Under the pieces are notes generated by a model that was not told the DNA's origin, made no database searches, and worked only from the letters and a program-made list of their open reading frames with translations. A stretch of DNA of 64,000 nt, taken from positions 1 through 64,000 of IMG/VR virus record IMGVR_UViG_3300042945_001784; one strand, 5' to 3'. The number at the start of each line of letters is the position of its first letter. Position 1 is the first letter of the stretch. This document shows positions 30,054 through 38,328 of this stretch, piece by piece. The DNA is from a virus. A program made the position numbers and the translations under genes.

Positions 30054-30185
30054 ATGGCAAAGAAATCCTTAACAGGAACCATTCACAAAGAGTCCGTGCC
30101 CAAGCGGACCTCTATTGGTCATGGCCGACGCAAGCGTGGCTCATTTAAAAAATCTAAAGCCTATCGCGGGCAAGGAAAAGGTTGA
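30054..30185 (+). CDS. Small basic phage peptide (43 aa)
   Basis: Read directly from ATG 30054: MAKKSLTGTIHKESVPKRTS, then SIGHGRRKRGSFKKSK and a YRGQGKG end. A KRTSIG...YRGQG layout recurs in short basic peptides of several phage groups; role unknown. It has its own strong promoter. Confidence 0.6.
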   Translation: MAKKSLTGTIHKESVPKRTSIGHGRRKRGSFKKSKAYRGQGKG

Positions 30186-30240
30186 TTTCTAGACCTGGAG
30201 TAAGTCTTAAAACTGCTCCTGCACACACCACCTGACCGTA

Positions 30241-31113
30241 ATGACCGTAACTGAAGCGCTACTTTCTGATGCTCAACGTCTTGTGTATGGACGTAGAAGA
30301 ATTATTGATGCTCTTTATCAAGAAGATCCAGATAAATTCAAAGTTCTACAAGCCACTGATATTCAATCTATTTCACTTGAAGATGATCTGGTTTGTTTAC
30401 AGTTAACTGACACCCAACTCTATATAGAGAGGGCAAAAATCCTTAAAAATTTCTGGGAGCACCGCACGCGCACCCCTTCCTACTTTGATTACAAGGTTTG
30501 GAGCCAGGCATTGAGCAGTCGTCCTTGGCAAGGAACACCTGTTGCAGCATTGGATTACGGTCCGTCCCAAGCCATTGATGCGCTGGAGCCTTTGCTGGGA
30601 CGCCCGCCCCGGATTCAAACAGACCGTGATGGAGTACAGAAGTTGTACTTTGTCATGGAGAAAGAAGAGATGTGCAGCTGTGAATCATGGAATCAAATGC
30701 ATGTCCACAGGCATGAACTTTCCGATGAGTTCTCTACTTATACCGACATAAAATTTAAGCCCATTTGTAAACATTTACAATGGTGTTCTGCCAACATGAT
30801 GCTTCATGCAATTCGGTTTGAATCCAGGCAGAGCGATAAAGAATACAATCCAAGAATGTGTGTTTACTATTTTGATCATCGTCGCGGTTTGTTACTGTAT
30901 CGCGTTACTTATGACGGCGTAAAAACAGGTGGTCAATGGTTACCCGTTGGTGGTTGGAAAGAAAAAGCTGTCTATGACAGTAACCACATGCCAACCGGAG
31001 CTTGCTGGCAAACCTTTACGGATGCGCTGACCCAAGATCCACCTTTTAAACTTTCACTCTATTCTCATAGCCTGGGTGCATTGATGAACAGCACCCGCGC
31101 TAAACAGTCCTGA
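30241..31113 (+). CDS. SWIM-like zinc-finger protein (290 aa)
   Basis: EEMCSCESW (about residues 142-150) and PICKHLQW (about 175-182) give the CxC...CxH spacing of a SWIM zinc finger, which binds DNA or protein. The rest has no recognised domain. ATG 30241 follows a CTGCACACACCACC leader. Another SWIM-like CxC...CxH set occurs in the virion protein at 58769-61141. Confidence 0.55.
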   Translation: MTVTEALLSDAQRLVYGRRRIIDALYQEDPDKFKVLQATDIQSISLEDDLVCLQLTDTQLYIERAKILKNFWEHRTRTPSYFDYKVWSQALSSRPWQGTPVAALDYGPSQAIDALEPLLGRPPRIQTDRDGVQKLYFVMEKEEMCSCESWNQMHVHRHELSDEFSTYTDIKFKPICKHLQWCSANMMLHAIRFESRQSDKEYNPRMCVYYFDHRRGLLLYRVTYDGVKTGGQWLPVGGWKEKAVYDSNHMPTGACWQTFTDALTQDPPFKLSLYSHSLGALMNSTRAKQS

Positions 31114-31137
31114 TTGCACACCACGACATTACTCACC

Positions 31138-31734
31138 ATGGCTGACAAGCTTTCCCTGATCCAAATTGCTGAATCCATCCAGCACATCAGCTTTTTGAAG
31201 GATATGCCTGACATCCCTGAGGATGAGCGGGCCATGCTGGAGCAGCACCTTCACGATCTGGCTTCTCGCCAGGAGTCCAAGTTTGATGCCATCATCGGCA
31301 TGATTAAAAAGTGTGATGCTTATATTGAAGCATTACAAACAGAGATGGATGAGATCAAACAAAACCTAGATGCATGGAAAAAGAACCGGGAAAAGATGGT
31401 TTCTATTGTTAAGTTTGCTTATCAACAGAATCTGATTGATAACAAGCCAACTGGTACTAAATATCAAGCTACGATTCGTAGAGTTAAGCCACGTCTTGTA
31501 GATAACTTTGAACACTGGGAGGAGGAAGATAAGACTGAGTTTGGTTTGCGTAAGACCACGACAATAACGCGCATTAAAGACAACACTGTTGTAGATGTAA
31601 AGCAAGAGGATTTACCTGATAAAGATCGGGTGCGTGATGCACTTGCTACAGATGACGGTTCAGCGCCAGCAGCAGCTCAACTTGTTCCTGGATTCTCCTT
31701 TGTTTATGAGCGTTGTAAAAGGTTAAGTACCTGA
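31138..31734 (+). CDS. Siphovirus Gp157-like protein
   Basis: 199 residues with the Gp157 layout: an N-terminal helical bundle, a long coiled coil with KFDAIIGMIKKCDAYIEALQ and EIKQNLDAWKKNREKM, then a beta-rich end (GTKYQATIRRVKP). Gp157 proteins lie beside recombination/SSB genes in siphoviruses; role unclear. ATG 31138 follows GCACACCACGACATTACTCACC. Confidence 0.65.
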   Translation: MADKLSLIQIAESIQHISFLKDMPDIPEDERAMLEQHLHDLASRQESKFDAIIGMIKKCDAYIEALQTEMDEIKQNLDAWKKNREKMVSIVKFAYQQNLIDNKPTGTKYQATIRRVKPRLVDNFEHWEEEDKTEFGLRKTTTITRIKDNTVVDVKQEDLPDKDRVRDALATDDGSAPAAAQLVPGFSFVYERCKRLST

Positions 31735-31776
31735 TCACACTTTTAAGTTCCAACAACAACAACAACAAATTCAACA

Positions 31777-32124
31777 ATGACTCAAGAACACCCGATTACA
31801 CCGCCCCCTGAGCTGGTGGAAAAGTGGCTGGAGAACACTTGCTCGCATGACTGCATCGGAGCTTACCCGGCGAACTACGAGCAGCTCATCTGCACCCAAG
31901 CCGCCCGCTGGGGCGCTGATCAGGAGCTGGAGGCGTGCTGTGAGTGGCTTAAAGCCAAAGAGTGGATTCACCACGAATTCAGCGACGAACTCCGCGCCGC
32001 CCGTCGCCCCAAGCCGCCGAGCTTGAAGGAGCAAGCGCTTGCAGTTTTAGACGACGCCTCAGATCGTCTTGATGCTGCTCACGAAAACATCATCCGCCGC
32101 GCACTGGAGCAACTCGATGGCTGA
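31777..32124 (+). CDS. PPPEL-family protein, copy 1
   Basis: MTQEHPITPPPELVEKW opens a module typical of Synechococcus phages: PPPEL, then AARWGADQELEACCEWL, then RRPKPPSLKEQAL. 115 residues, helical. A stretch of about 40 nt (31897-31937) is nearly identical to 33721-33761 and 34058-34098. The cluster 31.8-34.3 kb is clearly more GC-rich than its surroundings, which fits acquisition from another phage. Leader with CAA repeats. Confidence 0.7.
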   Translation: MTQEHPITPPPELVEKWLENTCSHDCIGAYPANYEQLICTQAARWGADQELEACCEWLKAKEWIHHEFSDELRAARRPKPPSLKEQALAVLDDASDRLDAAHENIIRRALEQLDG

Positions 32125-32638
32125 TTACACAGCAACGCCCAAGCAATGGGCCGAAATAGCGCATTGGTCTGATGAATACGGCTACGCTCCTCAAACCTGC
32201 ATCCTTGAACTCCGCGCCAGGGTCAAGACGCTAGAAGATACGGTTCAAAAGCACATTGTCGAAACGAATTCAAACATTGTGGCTTTATTTAGCCGGGTTG
32301 AATCGTTAGAAGCTGCTGAACGCCAAGCATCAAAAGTCCACCAGATCAGCAAACCTCTGAAACTTACTGCAAAGCAACAGGCAGAGTTAAAGGCATTGCT
32401 GACGCCCGATTTTAGGGTTGGCATGACGCCAACTTCTACTTCAAACCAAGTTGGTAATTCGCTGGTGAATCAGGTAGCCCGTGCCATCGGTCGAGACGAT
32501 GAACCCATCAACTGGGAGGAAGAAGCCCGCGCTGCGATCCGCACGGTGGCCTTGTGGCTTAACGAAACTCCCTTTGATCTCTACCCCGGTGATCGCGGCA
32601 TCATTGTCAATGCTCTTTATGACCAAGTAAATCAATGA
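32117..32638 (+). CDS. Synechococcus phage-type coiled-coil protein
   Basis: ATG 32117 (MADYTATPKQWAEIAHW) overlaps the previous stop. CILELRARVKTLE starts a coiled coil of the type known from Synechococcus phages. The C-terminal half (VARAIGRDD...AIRTVALWLNE) is another cyanophage module. Function unknown. Confidence 0.6.
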   Translation: MADYTATPKQWAEIAHWSDEYGYAPQTCILELRARVKTLEDTVQKHIVETNSNIVALFSRVESLEAAERQASKVHQISKPLKLTAKQQAELKALLTPDFRVGMTPTSTSNQVGNSLVNQVARAIGRDDEPINWEEEARAAIRTVALWLNETPFDLYPGDRGIIVNALYDQVNQ

Positions 32639-32817
32639 CTGACTTCAAATTTGTGCCACTAAACAGCCTTGAGAATCGCCTCGGTGATGCTCTTGGCCTT
32701 GCCATTGCCATGATCCGCGATCCAAGCGCCGTGGACAACAAAGCCATGGCTCAGATCGAGGCGCCATTCAAGGAATGGTGTGATGCTCTCGTTGATGGAG
32801 GTCTACTCAATGACTGA
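32635..32817 (+). CDS. Small hypothetical protein (60 aa)
   Basis: MTDFKFVPLNSLENRLGDAL... helical, coupled at both ends by short overlaps. No family recognised. Confidence 0.55.
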   Translation: MTDFKFVPLNSLENRLGDALGLAIAMIRDPSAVDNKAMAQIEAPFKEWCDALVDGGLLND

Positions 32818-33049
32818 CACCACCCCACTGAGCCCCGCCGCGCAGGCAGTGCTGGATGCCCTGCACACAGAAAACTCAACGGGTCCAGAGCGGTATTGGG
32901 CTCGTGCCAATGCCGTTGCCGCCCTGCGTGCTGCTGCGGATCAAGTAGTGCCAAAGTTTTGGCATGAGGACAACGACATTTACGGTGAAACAATGCAAGA
33001 CGTGCGTCAAAACCTCCTCGCCATCGCCGCCGAGCTTGAAGCCCAGTAG
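32810..33049 (+). CDS. Cyanophage LSPAAQAVLDAL protein (79 aa)
   Basis: ATG 32810 (MTDTTPLSPAAQAVLDALHT). The LSPAAQAVLDA start and ALRAAADQVVPKF middle are recurrent in Synechococcus phage proteins of unknown function. Overlaps the preceding stop. Confidence 0.65.
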   Translation: MTDTTPLSPAAQAVLDALHTENSTGPERYWARANAVAALRAAADQVVPKFWHEDNDIYGETMQDVRQNLLAIAAELEAQ

Positions 33050-33061
33050 TCAACATCACTA

Positions 33062-33235
33062 ATGCTCAAAGACATCACACGCTGTCACGGCACAGGCTGC
33101 CCCGCAAAGCAACATTGCCTCAGACACACTGCACCAATCCCAGACAATGTTCTCCTGTCATGGGCGGCAAACCTCAACTACGAGCGAGCGCACATCTGCG
33201 CTTACTACATGCCCGCTACGCCCAAGACCCAGTAG
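33062..33235 (+). CDS. Small Cys/His protein (57 aa)
   Basis: Read directly from ATG 33062: MLKDITRCHGTGCPAKQHCL, then RHTAPIP. CxxxxCxxxxxC spacing suggests a small metal site. The type is frequent in phage and bacterial genomes as a short orphan. Confidence 0.55.
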   Translation: MLKDITRCHGTGCPAKQHCLRHTAPIPDNVLLSWAANLNYERAHICAYYMPATPKTQ

Positions 33236-33252
33236 TCCGATCAACTAACACC

Positions 33253-33951
33253 ATGACTGACCAATTTGTTAGCGCCAACAAAATGGTGCCGCCACGTGAG
33301 ATTATTGAACAATGGGCTAATGAAAAGGATTACGACGAACGCGATTGGCTTTACGAGATCCACATAGCAAACTGTGCTGCTGCGTGGGGTGCTAACCAGC
33401 AACTAATTGCAGATGCAAAGTGGCTGGATCACAATGCCTTGAATGAACCTCACCTAAGGATCACCCCAGTGGGAGAATCATTGAAGGAAGCGATGCGTCC
33501 AAAAAGTATAAAGGAGCGGGCATTACACGATCTTCATACTGCTTATAACGCGGATCAAATTGATGACCTTGGGAGAAATTCAATGACTAACCAACAACAC
33601 CCGATCACCCCACCGCCGGAGCTGGTAGAGCAGTGGCGCGATTTGCCCGAGTTCACCGATGGGCGGCGAAAGATGATCATGGTCACTCTTTCAAGAGAAA
33701 AACTTCTAGACATCGCCACTCAAGCCGCCCGCTGGGGCGCTGATCAGGAGCTGGAGGCGTGTTGCCATCTGCTGCGACAGCAGGGGTTTGACGTGGTTGA
33801 CGACCTTCGCGCGACCCGCCGCCCAAAACTGCCATCATTGAAGGAGCAGGCCCTGAGCGAGTTGAACCTGACTGCTGATCCCAACGGAGCCGAACTTTCA
33901 CGAACCCAGGTTGAACTTATCCGCCGCGCATTAGAGCAACTCAATGACTGA
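33253..33951 (+). CDS. PPPEL-family protein, copies 2 and 3 fused
   Basis: ATG 33253 (MTDQFVSANKMVPPREI) starts a diverged module (VPPREIIEQW...AAAWGANQQLI...RPKSIKERAL). At about residue 112 an internal methionine begins a second, standard module (MTNQQHPITPPPELVEQW...AARWGADQELEACC...PSLKEQALSEL). The retained internal start suggests two genes joined by loss of a stop. 232 residues, twice the length of copy 1. Confidence 0.65.
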   Translation: MTDQFVSANKMVPPREIIEQWANEKDYDERDWLYEIHIANCAAAWGANQQLIADAKWLDHNALNEPHLRITPVGESLKEAMRPKSIKERALHDLHTAYNADQIDDLGRNSMTNQQHPITPPPELVEQWRDLPEFTDGRRKMIMVTLSREKLLDIATQAARWGADQELEACCHLLRQQGFDVVDDLRATRRPKLPSLKEQALSELNLTADPNGAELSRTQVELIRRALEQLND

Positions 33952-34285
33952 GAAACACCCGATCACCCCACCGCCGGAGCTGCGTCGACTCTGGGCACAG
34001 CAAGCGCAACGCAAGAATCCACGCGATCCAGTGGCGTGGCAAGAGTACATCGCCGCCCAAGCCGCTCGCTGGGGCGCTGATCAGGAGCTGGAAGCGTGCT
34101 GTGAGTGGCTAGTAGTAGATGACTGGAAAAATGTAAGCGAGAACCTTCGCGCCTTCCGCCGCCCCAAGCCGCCGAGCTTGAAGCCCAGTAGTCCGACCCA
34201 CTTCTATTTAAATTCTGTTATAGTAAACAAGTTCCCGCTCTTTTTGATCGGGCAGATAGAGCCCAAGCCTCTGTCCAGTCCCTGA
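33944..34285 (+). CDS. PPPEL-family protein, copy 4, altered C-terminus
   Basis: MTEKHPITPPPELRRLW and AARWGADQELEACCEWL match copy 1, but after RRPKPPSLK the sequence leaves the family (PSSPTHFYLNSV...) and reads into the following noncoding stretch. This looks like a truncated copy left by recombination. It overlaps the upstream stop. Confidence 0.6.
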   Translation: MTEKHPITPPPELRRLWAQQAQRKNPRDPVAWQEYIAAQAARWGADQELEACCEWLVVDDWKNVSENLRAFRRPKPPSLKPSSPTHFYLNSVIVNKFPLFLIGQIEPKPLSSP

Positions 34286-34345
34286 GGCTGGTTACGCTTG
34301 GGCCATCAATTAAGGGGACAACCCTGGACTGAGGTTGTCTTAAAC
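34219..34345 (+). ncRNA. Structured RNA candidate with alternative stems
   Basis: After TATAGT (34219-34224) come CCCG/CGGG (34234-34252), GCCCAAGC/GCTTGGGC (34261-34303) and GACAACC/GGTTGTC (34317-34339). AGCCTC/GAGGCT (34266-34271 with 34284-34289) competes with the second stem, so two folds are possible. The first part overlaps the end of PPPEL copy 4. A further hairpin CAGGC/GCCTG lies at 34391-34405. Confidence 0.4.
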
Positions 34346-34423
34346 GAAGTTCACCCATCAAAGTGTGCTCGCCCTTTATTGGTTACGCGTCAGGCAGACA
34401 GCCTGGAGGGCGGCCACGGTTCT

Positions 34424-34454
34424 GGAGGCGTCCGATAACGTCTCCCCGTTTTTT
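34424..34454 (+). terminator. Terminator-shaped hairpin before a start codon
   Basis: GGAGGCGT pairs with ACGTCTCC, then CCGTTTTTTCCGCCA and GTG 34461. Another hairpin/T-tract/start module. Confidence 0.55.
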
Positions 34455-34460
34455 CCGCCA

Positions 34461-34631
34461 GTGAACCGTCGTCAACTCTGGCACCTCTGGGCAAAAGCAC
34501 TCGGAGAAAAAACAGGACGGACAACCTCAGAAGCTGATCGGGTTGCCCTTATTCGTTCCGTTATTTTCTTAACTTATTTCTTAACCAATTGTTTCATTGT
34601 GGCTGGTGTCATTCGCCACTGGAACAATTGA
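34461..34631 (+). CDS. Small cyanobacterial-type membrane protein (56 aa)
   Basis: GTG 34461 gives MNRRQLWHLWAKALGEKTGR, then a membrane span (SVIFLTYFLTNCFIVAGVI) and RHWNN. The WAKALG...AGxxxxW layout is like short membrane proteins in picocyanobacteria. The frame is open further upstream (34365), but that part runs through hairpins. Confidence 0.55.
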   Translation: MNRRQLWHLWAKALGEKTGRTTSEADRVALIRSVIFLTYFLTNCFIVAGVIRHWNN

Positions 34632-34721
34632 GTCTTGTGTAAGACTTAACACTTTTTCCCTACTGTCCCTAGTAACCAAGAAGAACATCCGCTAATCTTG
34701 GTGCGCCCTTCCGTACCTTCT

Positions 34722-35048
34722 ATGGCTGGTGAGTTCTACTACAGGGACTACGACACCTACTTCCCTACATTTAGCAATCATTCTAATAAGGTTGCTGAAA
34801 TGATGTCTCATCTGAATTATCAGATTACCGAATTCGATTTGGCACCAGTGCCTAGTCAAGAGCTGTTTCGTATGACTTTAGATCTGATGTATTACGTTGA
34901 TCAAAGTTACAAAGCAGACCACGGTATTTCTGATCAGTACGAAGTTCTTTCTTTCAGAACCAAAGATGAAATGCTTGATTCAATGCGATCTCTCCTCAAG
35001 GAAGAACTTGATCGGTACTTGGGATCTAGCGATGCAGCCAACCAATGA
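34722..35048 (+). CDS. Hypothetical acidic protein (108 aa)
   Basis: ATG 34722 (MAGEFYYRDYDTYFPTFSNH) follows CCGTACCTTCT. Helical, Tyr/Asp-rich. It overlaps the AbrB-like gene by 17 nt. Confidence 0.55.
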   Translation: MAGEFYYRDYDTYFPTFSNHSNKVAEMMSHLNYQITEFDLAPVPSQELFRMTLDLMYYVDQSYKADHGISDQYEVLSFRTKDEMLDSMRSLLKEELDRYLGSSDAANQ

Positions 35049-35265
35049 AACAACTAAGTCCTGGATCTGTGATGTTGATGAGGACGGTGTTCTCGTCTTC
35101 CCTGATGAACTCTGGAACCTCATGGGCTGGAAAGAAGGAGACACTATTGAATTCATTGATCAAAAAGATGGATCATTTCTTCTTAGGAAAGTAGACGAAC
35201 TGCCTGACAGTCTTGATCATGTTTCAACTGTTGAAAAAGCAGTAAAAGATGATCAAACTTCTTAA
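35032..35265 (+). CDS. AbrB/MazE-type DNA-binding protein
   Basis: SWICDVDEDGVLVFPDELWN followed by LMGWKEGDTIEFIDQKDG and FLLRKV is the swapped-hairpin fold of AbrB-type transcription factors and antitoxins. 77 residues. No toxin gene is visible next to it, so a regulator is more likely. Confidence 0.65.
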   Translation: MQPTNETTKSWICDVDEDGVLVFPDELWNLMGWKEGDTIEFIDQKDGSFLLRKVDELPDSLDHVSTVEKAVKDDQTS

Positions 35266-35419
35266 AGATAAGTTAATTCGTCGGTTGAATGTTCATCTGG
35301 TGTCTCACATTGGGGCGCCAGAAACATCAACCGACTGGGTTAATGGCTATCAACAAGCCCTCAATGATGCTGAAAAGTTTCTTGATCAGCTTGAAGTTTA
35401 TGAACCTTACACAGAATGA
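35249..35419 (+). CDS. Small protein (56 aa)
   Basis: Read directly: ATG 35249 overlaps the AbrB-like gene, and the stop overlaps ATG 35416. MIKLLKDKLIRRLNVHLVSH..., helical. Its position suggests it is translated with its neighbours. Confidence 0.5.
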   Translation: MIKLLKDKLIRRLNVHLVSHIGAPETSTDWVNGYQQALNDAEKFLDQLEVYEPYTE

Positions 35420-35829
35420 AACTTTCTGAACTGATCAACAAGCTGCAACGTCTTCATGACTTGTACCCACAGCTTGATCCTCAAATAACGCTAACGGAAG
35501 TAGCTTATTGCAGCTACGATAAGAATAAAACAGAGCCAGAGTTTTTCTGTCGTACTCTTGATAAGATTGCTTGTTTTGAATTGCAAACTTTTTTGCATAT
35601 TCCTTCTGAACAACTCTTCTCTGAACGCGGTCCTTATCTAAACATCTTCTATGAAGGAGATGTAATTGATAAGCCAGAAGATTACTGGAAGAACAACTAC
35701 TTTGCTCAACATGCAAACAAGCAAACTGGATCAACTCATTCAAGCAGCTGCTCAACACCAGACGCAGGAGTTGGAATGGATCAAAAATCTGTTTCAACAG
35801 AGGATGAAACTGATTACGGAACCAAATAA
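35416..35829 (+). CDS. Hypothetical protein with odd C-terminus (137 aa)
   Basis: The first 100 residues (MKLSELINKLQRLHDLYPQL...) look like a normal acidic phage protein. The last 35 (TGSTHSSSCSTPDAGVG...) are Ser/Thr-rich and lie out of phase with another good frame from 35711, so this end may not be conserved. Confidence 0.55.
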   Translation: MKLSELINKLQRLHDLYPQLDPQITLTEVAYCSYDKNKTEPEFFCRTLDKIACFELQTFLHIPSEQLFSERGPYLNIFYEGDVIDKPEDYWKNNYFAQHANKQTGSTHSSSCSTPDAGVGMDQKSVSTEDETDYGTK

Positions 35830-35860
35830 ACTGTCTCATGAAAACACACAAACCGCTTGA
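35711..35860 (+). CDS. Small helical protein overlapping the previous gene (49 aa)
   Basis: ATG 35711 (MQTSKLDQLIQAAAQHQTQE) gives an amphipathic helical peptide. It overlaps the 35416 gene by 119 nt and the next gene by 23 nt. Its sequence looks more protein-like than the C-terminus it overlaps. Confidence 0.45.
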   Translation: MQTSKLDQLIQAAAQHQTQELEWIKNLFQQRMKLITEPNKLSHENTQTA

Positions 35861-36065
35861 TCTCCAGCAACCTGATTGGGTGTGCCGTGATTGTGGTGGA
35901 CAATGGGGATTATGGTGGGATGGTGGTAAATACTCTGGACCACCACATCACTGTGCTACCTATCACAAAGGAAGGTGTGGTGTTTGCGGTAAAACAACAG
36001 GCGTTACTGAAGCTCGTGATTATGGCGGCTTAAAAGAAGGTTGGCATAAACCTTTGATAGAGTAG
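35838..36065 (+). CDS. Zinc-ribbon protein (75 aa)
   Basis: CRDCGGQWG and CGVCGKTTG supply two CxxC pairs, with an intervening HHC. Trp/Gly-rich. Probably a small zinc-binding protein; role unknown. Confidence 0.6.
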   Translation: MKTHKPLDLQQPDWVCRDCGGQWGLWWDGGKYSGPPHHCATYHKGRCGVCGKTTGVTEARDYGGLKEGWHKPLIE

Positions 36066-36090
36066 TTAAAAACAAGACTATCTTAAAGTC

Positions 36091-36249
36091 ATGCAGAACA
36101 AAGGAGAACTTAAAGAGCAGTTTCTTGCTAACACTCGTAAAAAAATGGGCATTAGCGAAGAAAAACGTCAAGACTTTAAGCAACGTGCTCAGGAGGCTAA
36201 AGCAAGGCGTCAGAAAAAAGCAGCAGAAATGAAAACAAGACCTGCTTAA
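36091..36249 (+). CDS. Small Lys/Arg-rich protein (52 aa)
   Basis: Read directly from ATG 36091: MQNKGELKEQFLANTRKKMG, continuing as a highly charged helix to KTRPA. Possible nucleic-acid binder. Confidence 0.5.
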   Translation: MQNKGELKEQFLANTRKKMGISEEKRQDFKQRAQEAKARRQKKAAEMKTRPA

Positions 36250-36302
36250 TAATTGCAATAACTTAAAAAACTGCTAATTTAGTGCTGTAAGTTCCATTTC
36301 AT

Positions 36303-36539
36303 ATGGCCCGCAGCACTAAACAGGTACGCTTTAAAGGTAAGCCCTCGGAAATCCTGGACCCAATTGAGTTCGAGGGTTACACCATTCAGTCTTTACGCCA
36401 CGGGGTAACCGGTCATGTGCTCTATCGCTATCCCAGCGAAGAGTATGACTGGGAACCCTGCTGGGGTATGGACCTTGAAACAGCTAAAAAATCGGTGTTG
36501 CGCTGCAAGGAAGCAGAACAACTACAATCAAAAGCATAA
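36303..36539 (+). CDS. Hypothetical protein (78 aa)
   Basis: MARSTKQVRFKGKPSEILDP..., with HVLYRYPSEEYDWEPCWGMD and a helical end. No family recognised. Confidence 0.55.
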   Translation: MARSTKQVRFKGKPSEILDPIEFEGYTIQSLRHGVTGHVLYRYPSEEYDWEPCWGMDLETAKKSVLRCKEAEQLQSKA

Positions 36540-36550
36540 ATAGTTTTGTC

Positions 36551-36811
36551 ATGGGACCAGCGAAGAACGACCTGATGGATGACCTTGCATGGTCTATTTA
36601 TGAGTACCTAGTTGGCGAATCAACTAAGTATGAGGGTTCTTTACTGGTCCTAATGCCAATTACTAAAATTGCTAAACAATTTGAACGTAATCATCGCACT
36701 GTTACTAGGCGATTAAGTGCACTAAAAAATGAAGGGTTGATTACTCCTATCATCAAAAAAGACTATGTGACACTTTATAGTGTTGCCGATGCGGAGAGTC
36801 CTGATGAATGA
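36551..36811 (+). CDS. Winged-helix DNA-binding protein
   Basis: PITKIAKQFERNHRTVTRRL followed by LKNEGLI and a beta wing is a typical winged helix-turn-helix. 86 residues. Probably a transcription regulator or replication accessory factor; it opens the operon leading to the nuclease and primase. Confidence 0.65.
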   Translation: MGPAKNDLMDDLAWSIYEYLVGESTKYEGSLLVLMPITKIAKQFERNHRTVTRRLSALKNEGLITPIIKKDYVTLYSVADAESPDE

Positions 36812-37097
36812 ACGAGACCACAACCCACTTACTGATCTCACCTTTTTGTTAGGCAGCTTTACTGACAATGGCCGTTCGCTTCGATCTTTCGTGAATCACC
36901 CTCAAGAATTGGCTATCACCATCTTGGTTACCGGGTTACTGTCCAACTCCAGGTGGGCTATGGATCCAGAAGATGCCATCAAGACAGCCTTTGTCATTCA
37001 CGAGCAGATTCAGAAGGAAGTGCAGAACTATCAGTCTTTGAAGTTTGTCAACAATGTTGAAAACTGCTTTAAGAGACCGGAGTTGACGGAGGAATGA
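36804..37097 (+). CDS. Hypothetical protein (97 aa)
   Basis: ATG 36804 (MNERDHNPLTDLTFLLGSFT) overlaps the upstream stop, and its own stop overlaps ATG 37094. Helical; no family recognised. Confidence 0.55.
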   Translation: MNERDHNPLTDLTFLLGSFTDNGRSLRSFVNHPQELAITILVTGLLSNSRWAMDPEDAIKTAFVIHEQIQKEVQNYQSLKFVNNVENCFKRPELTEE

Positions 37098-37354
37098 AAA
37101 AGAAATCCCCCTATGCTCCGTTGTATTACTTCGATGTGGACATCGAGTGGGGCCACCTCCGTATTGGCAAGCTACTCATTCACTGGTTTAACTCCAGCAC
37201 AGAGCATGACAGCTGGGGAAGTTGCGATATTACATGGGATCTTAAGCATTCTTTCCTTTTTTGTTTTAATGAGGCCCGCCAGCGGTTTGAGTTTAGTCAC
37301 CGCATCATTGATCCCGACATTCGCCGGGTTATGCAGGGCGTCAAACACTTCTAA
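37094..37354 (+). CDS. Hypothetical protein (86 aa)
   Basis: MKKKSPYAPLYYFDVDIEWG... is aromatic-rich and beta-rich (HSFLFCFNEARQRFEFSHRI). ATGA-coupled to the previous gene. Confidence 0.5.
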   Translation: MKKKSPYAPLYYFDVDIEWGHLRIGKLLIHWFNSSTEHDSWGSCDITWDLKHSFLFCFNEARQRFEFSHRIIDPDIRRVMQGVKHF

Positions 37355-37407
37355 TTGGTTGCAACCACTCAGGTTTTTGCTACGTTACAGGGACTTGAGC
37401 CGCGCCT

Positions 37408-38328
37408 GTGCCTGCTGTACTGGATGAAATTTGTGCAGACGTTCGCTTAATAGAAGAACTAGAGCGCAAGATTTATACGCCGTACTCTAAAACTGCATCG
37501 TATGAGCAGTTCTTGGATTACCGTTCAGAAGGGGATACCCGTGTAGAAATTAACGGTAGTCGCCACTACAAAACTCCTTACGGTGCGCTTCCCTCTGTTA
37601 CCACAATCCTCTCAGCAACTGGTGGTAACAAGGCAGCATTAGAGCGGTGGGCAAAAAAGAATCCAGGTGGACGAGAAGCAGCAGCTGCACGTGGTACCCG
37701 TGTTCACTCTTTAATGGAGGAGTATCTTCTTGGTATCAACAAGAATCCGCAGATTGATGATGAAGAGATTTATGACTTCTGGAAAGAGCTTCCTGAGAAA
37801 CTTGACAAGCTGGAACGGGTGGTCTGGGCTGAAAACCCTGCCAATCCTAATGATTTTGCTTGGACGATGGGTGGTGATGGTATCTCCCGAGTCTGGCATC
37901 CAGGTGTTCACGAGAGCGAAACATGGGGTTGGGCTGGTGCTCCTGACATCGTGGCAGAGTACAAAGGAAAAGTGGTTCTTGGTGACCTTAAAACCAGTAA
38001 TGGCCTGTATTTCAGTAAGTGGCCAGGACCTGAAACCTTGAAAAGCGAGTACGGAATGAAACGTGCTGGTTTCATGAAGTATCAGAAGTGCATGATGCAG
38101 ATGGGTGCTTATGCCATGGCACTAGAGCACACCGTTGGAATTGTTCCTGAGATCATGATGATCTTTGTTGCAACACGGGAACGGTCCCAAGTGTTTGCTG
38201 TACAGGGCGGCACCATTGAAAAGTACAAGAACAAGTGGCTGGATGCTGTAAATAAGTATTATTCTGAGATTCTGCCGTCTCTTAATAAGACTGAGATTGA
38301 TATGGATGTGGTGGACGGCGACGCCTAA
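37408..38328 (+). CDS. RecB/Cas4-like PD-(D/E)XK nuclease
   Basis: GTG start, 306 residues. Motifs: RGTRVHSLMEEYL (about 94), GAPDIVAEYKGKVVLGDLKT (about 178-197, the D...DxK core) and QMGAYAMALE (about 231). This set is that of RecB-type exonucleases and Cas4. It probably processes DNA ends in phage recombination with SSB 2 and Gp157. It lies 119 nt before the primase-helicase. Confidence 0.8.
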   Translation: MPAVLDEICADVRLIEELERKIYTPYSKTASYEQFLDYRSEGDTRVEINGSRHYKTPYGALPSVTTILSATGGNKAALERWAKKNPGGREAAAARGTRVHSLMEEYLLGINKNPQIDDEEIYDFWKELPEKLDKLERVVWAENPANPNDFAWTMGGDGISRVWHPGVHESETWGWAGAPDIVAEYKGKVVLGDLKTSNGLYFSKWPGPETLKSEYGMKRAGFMKYQKCMMQMGAYAMALEHTVGIVPEIMMIFVATRERSQVFAVQGGTIEKYKNKWLDAVNKYYSEILPSLNKTEIDMDVVDGDA

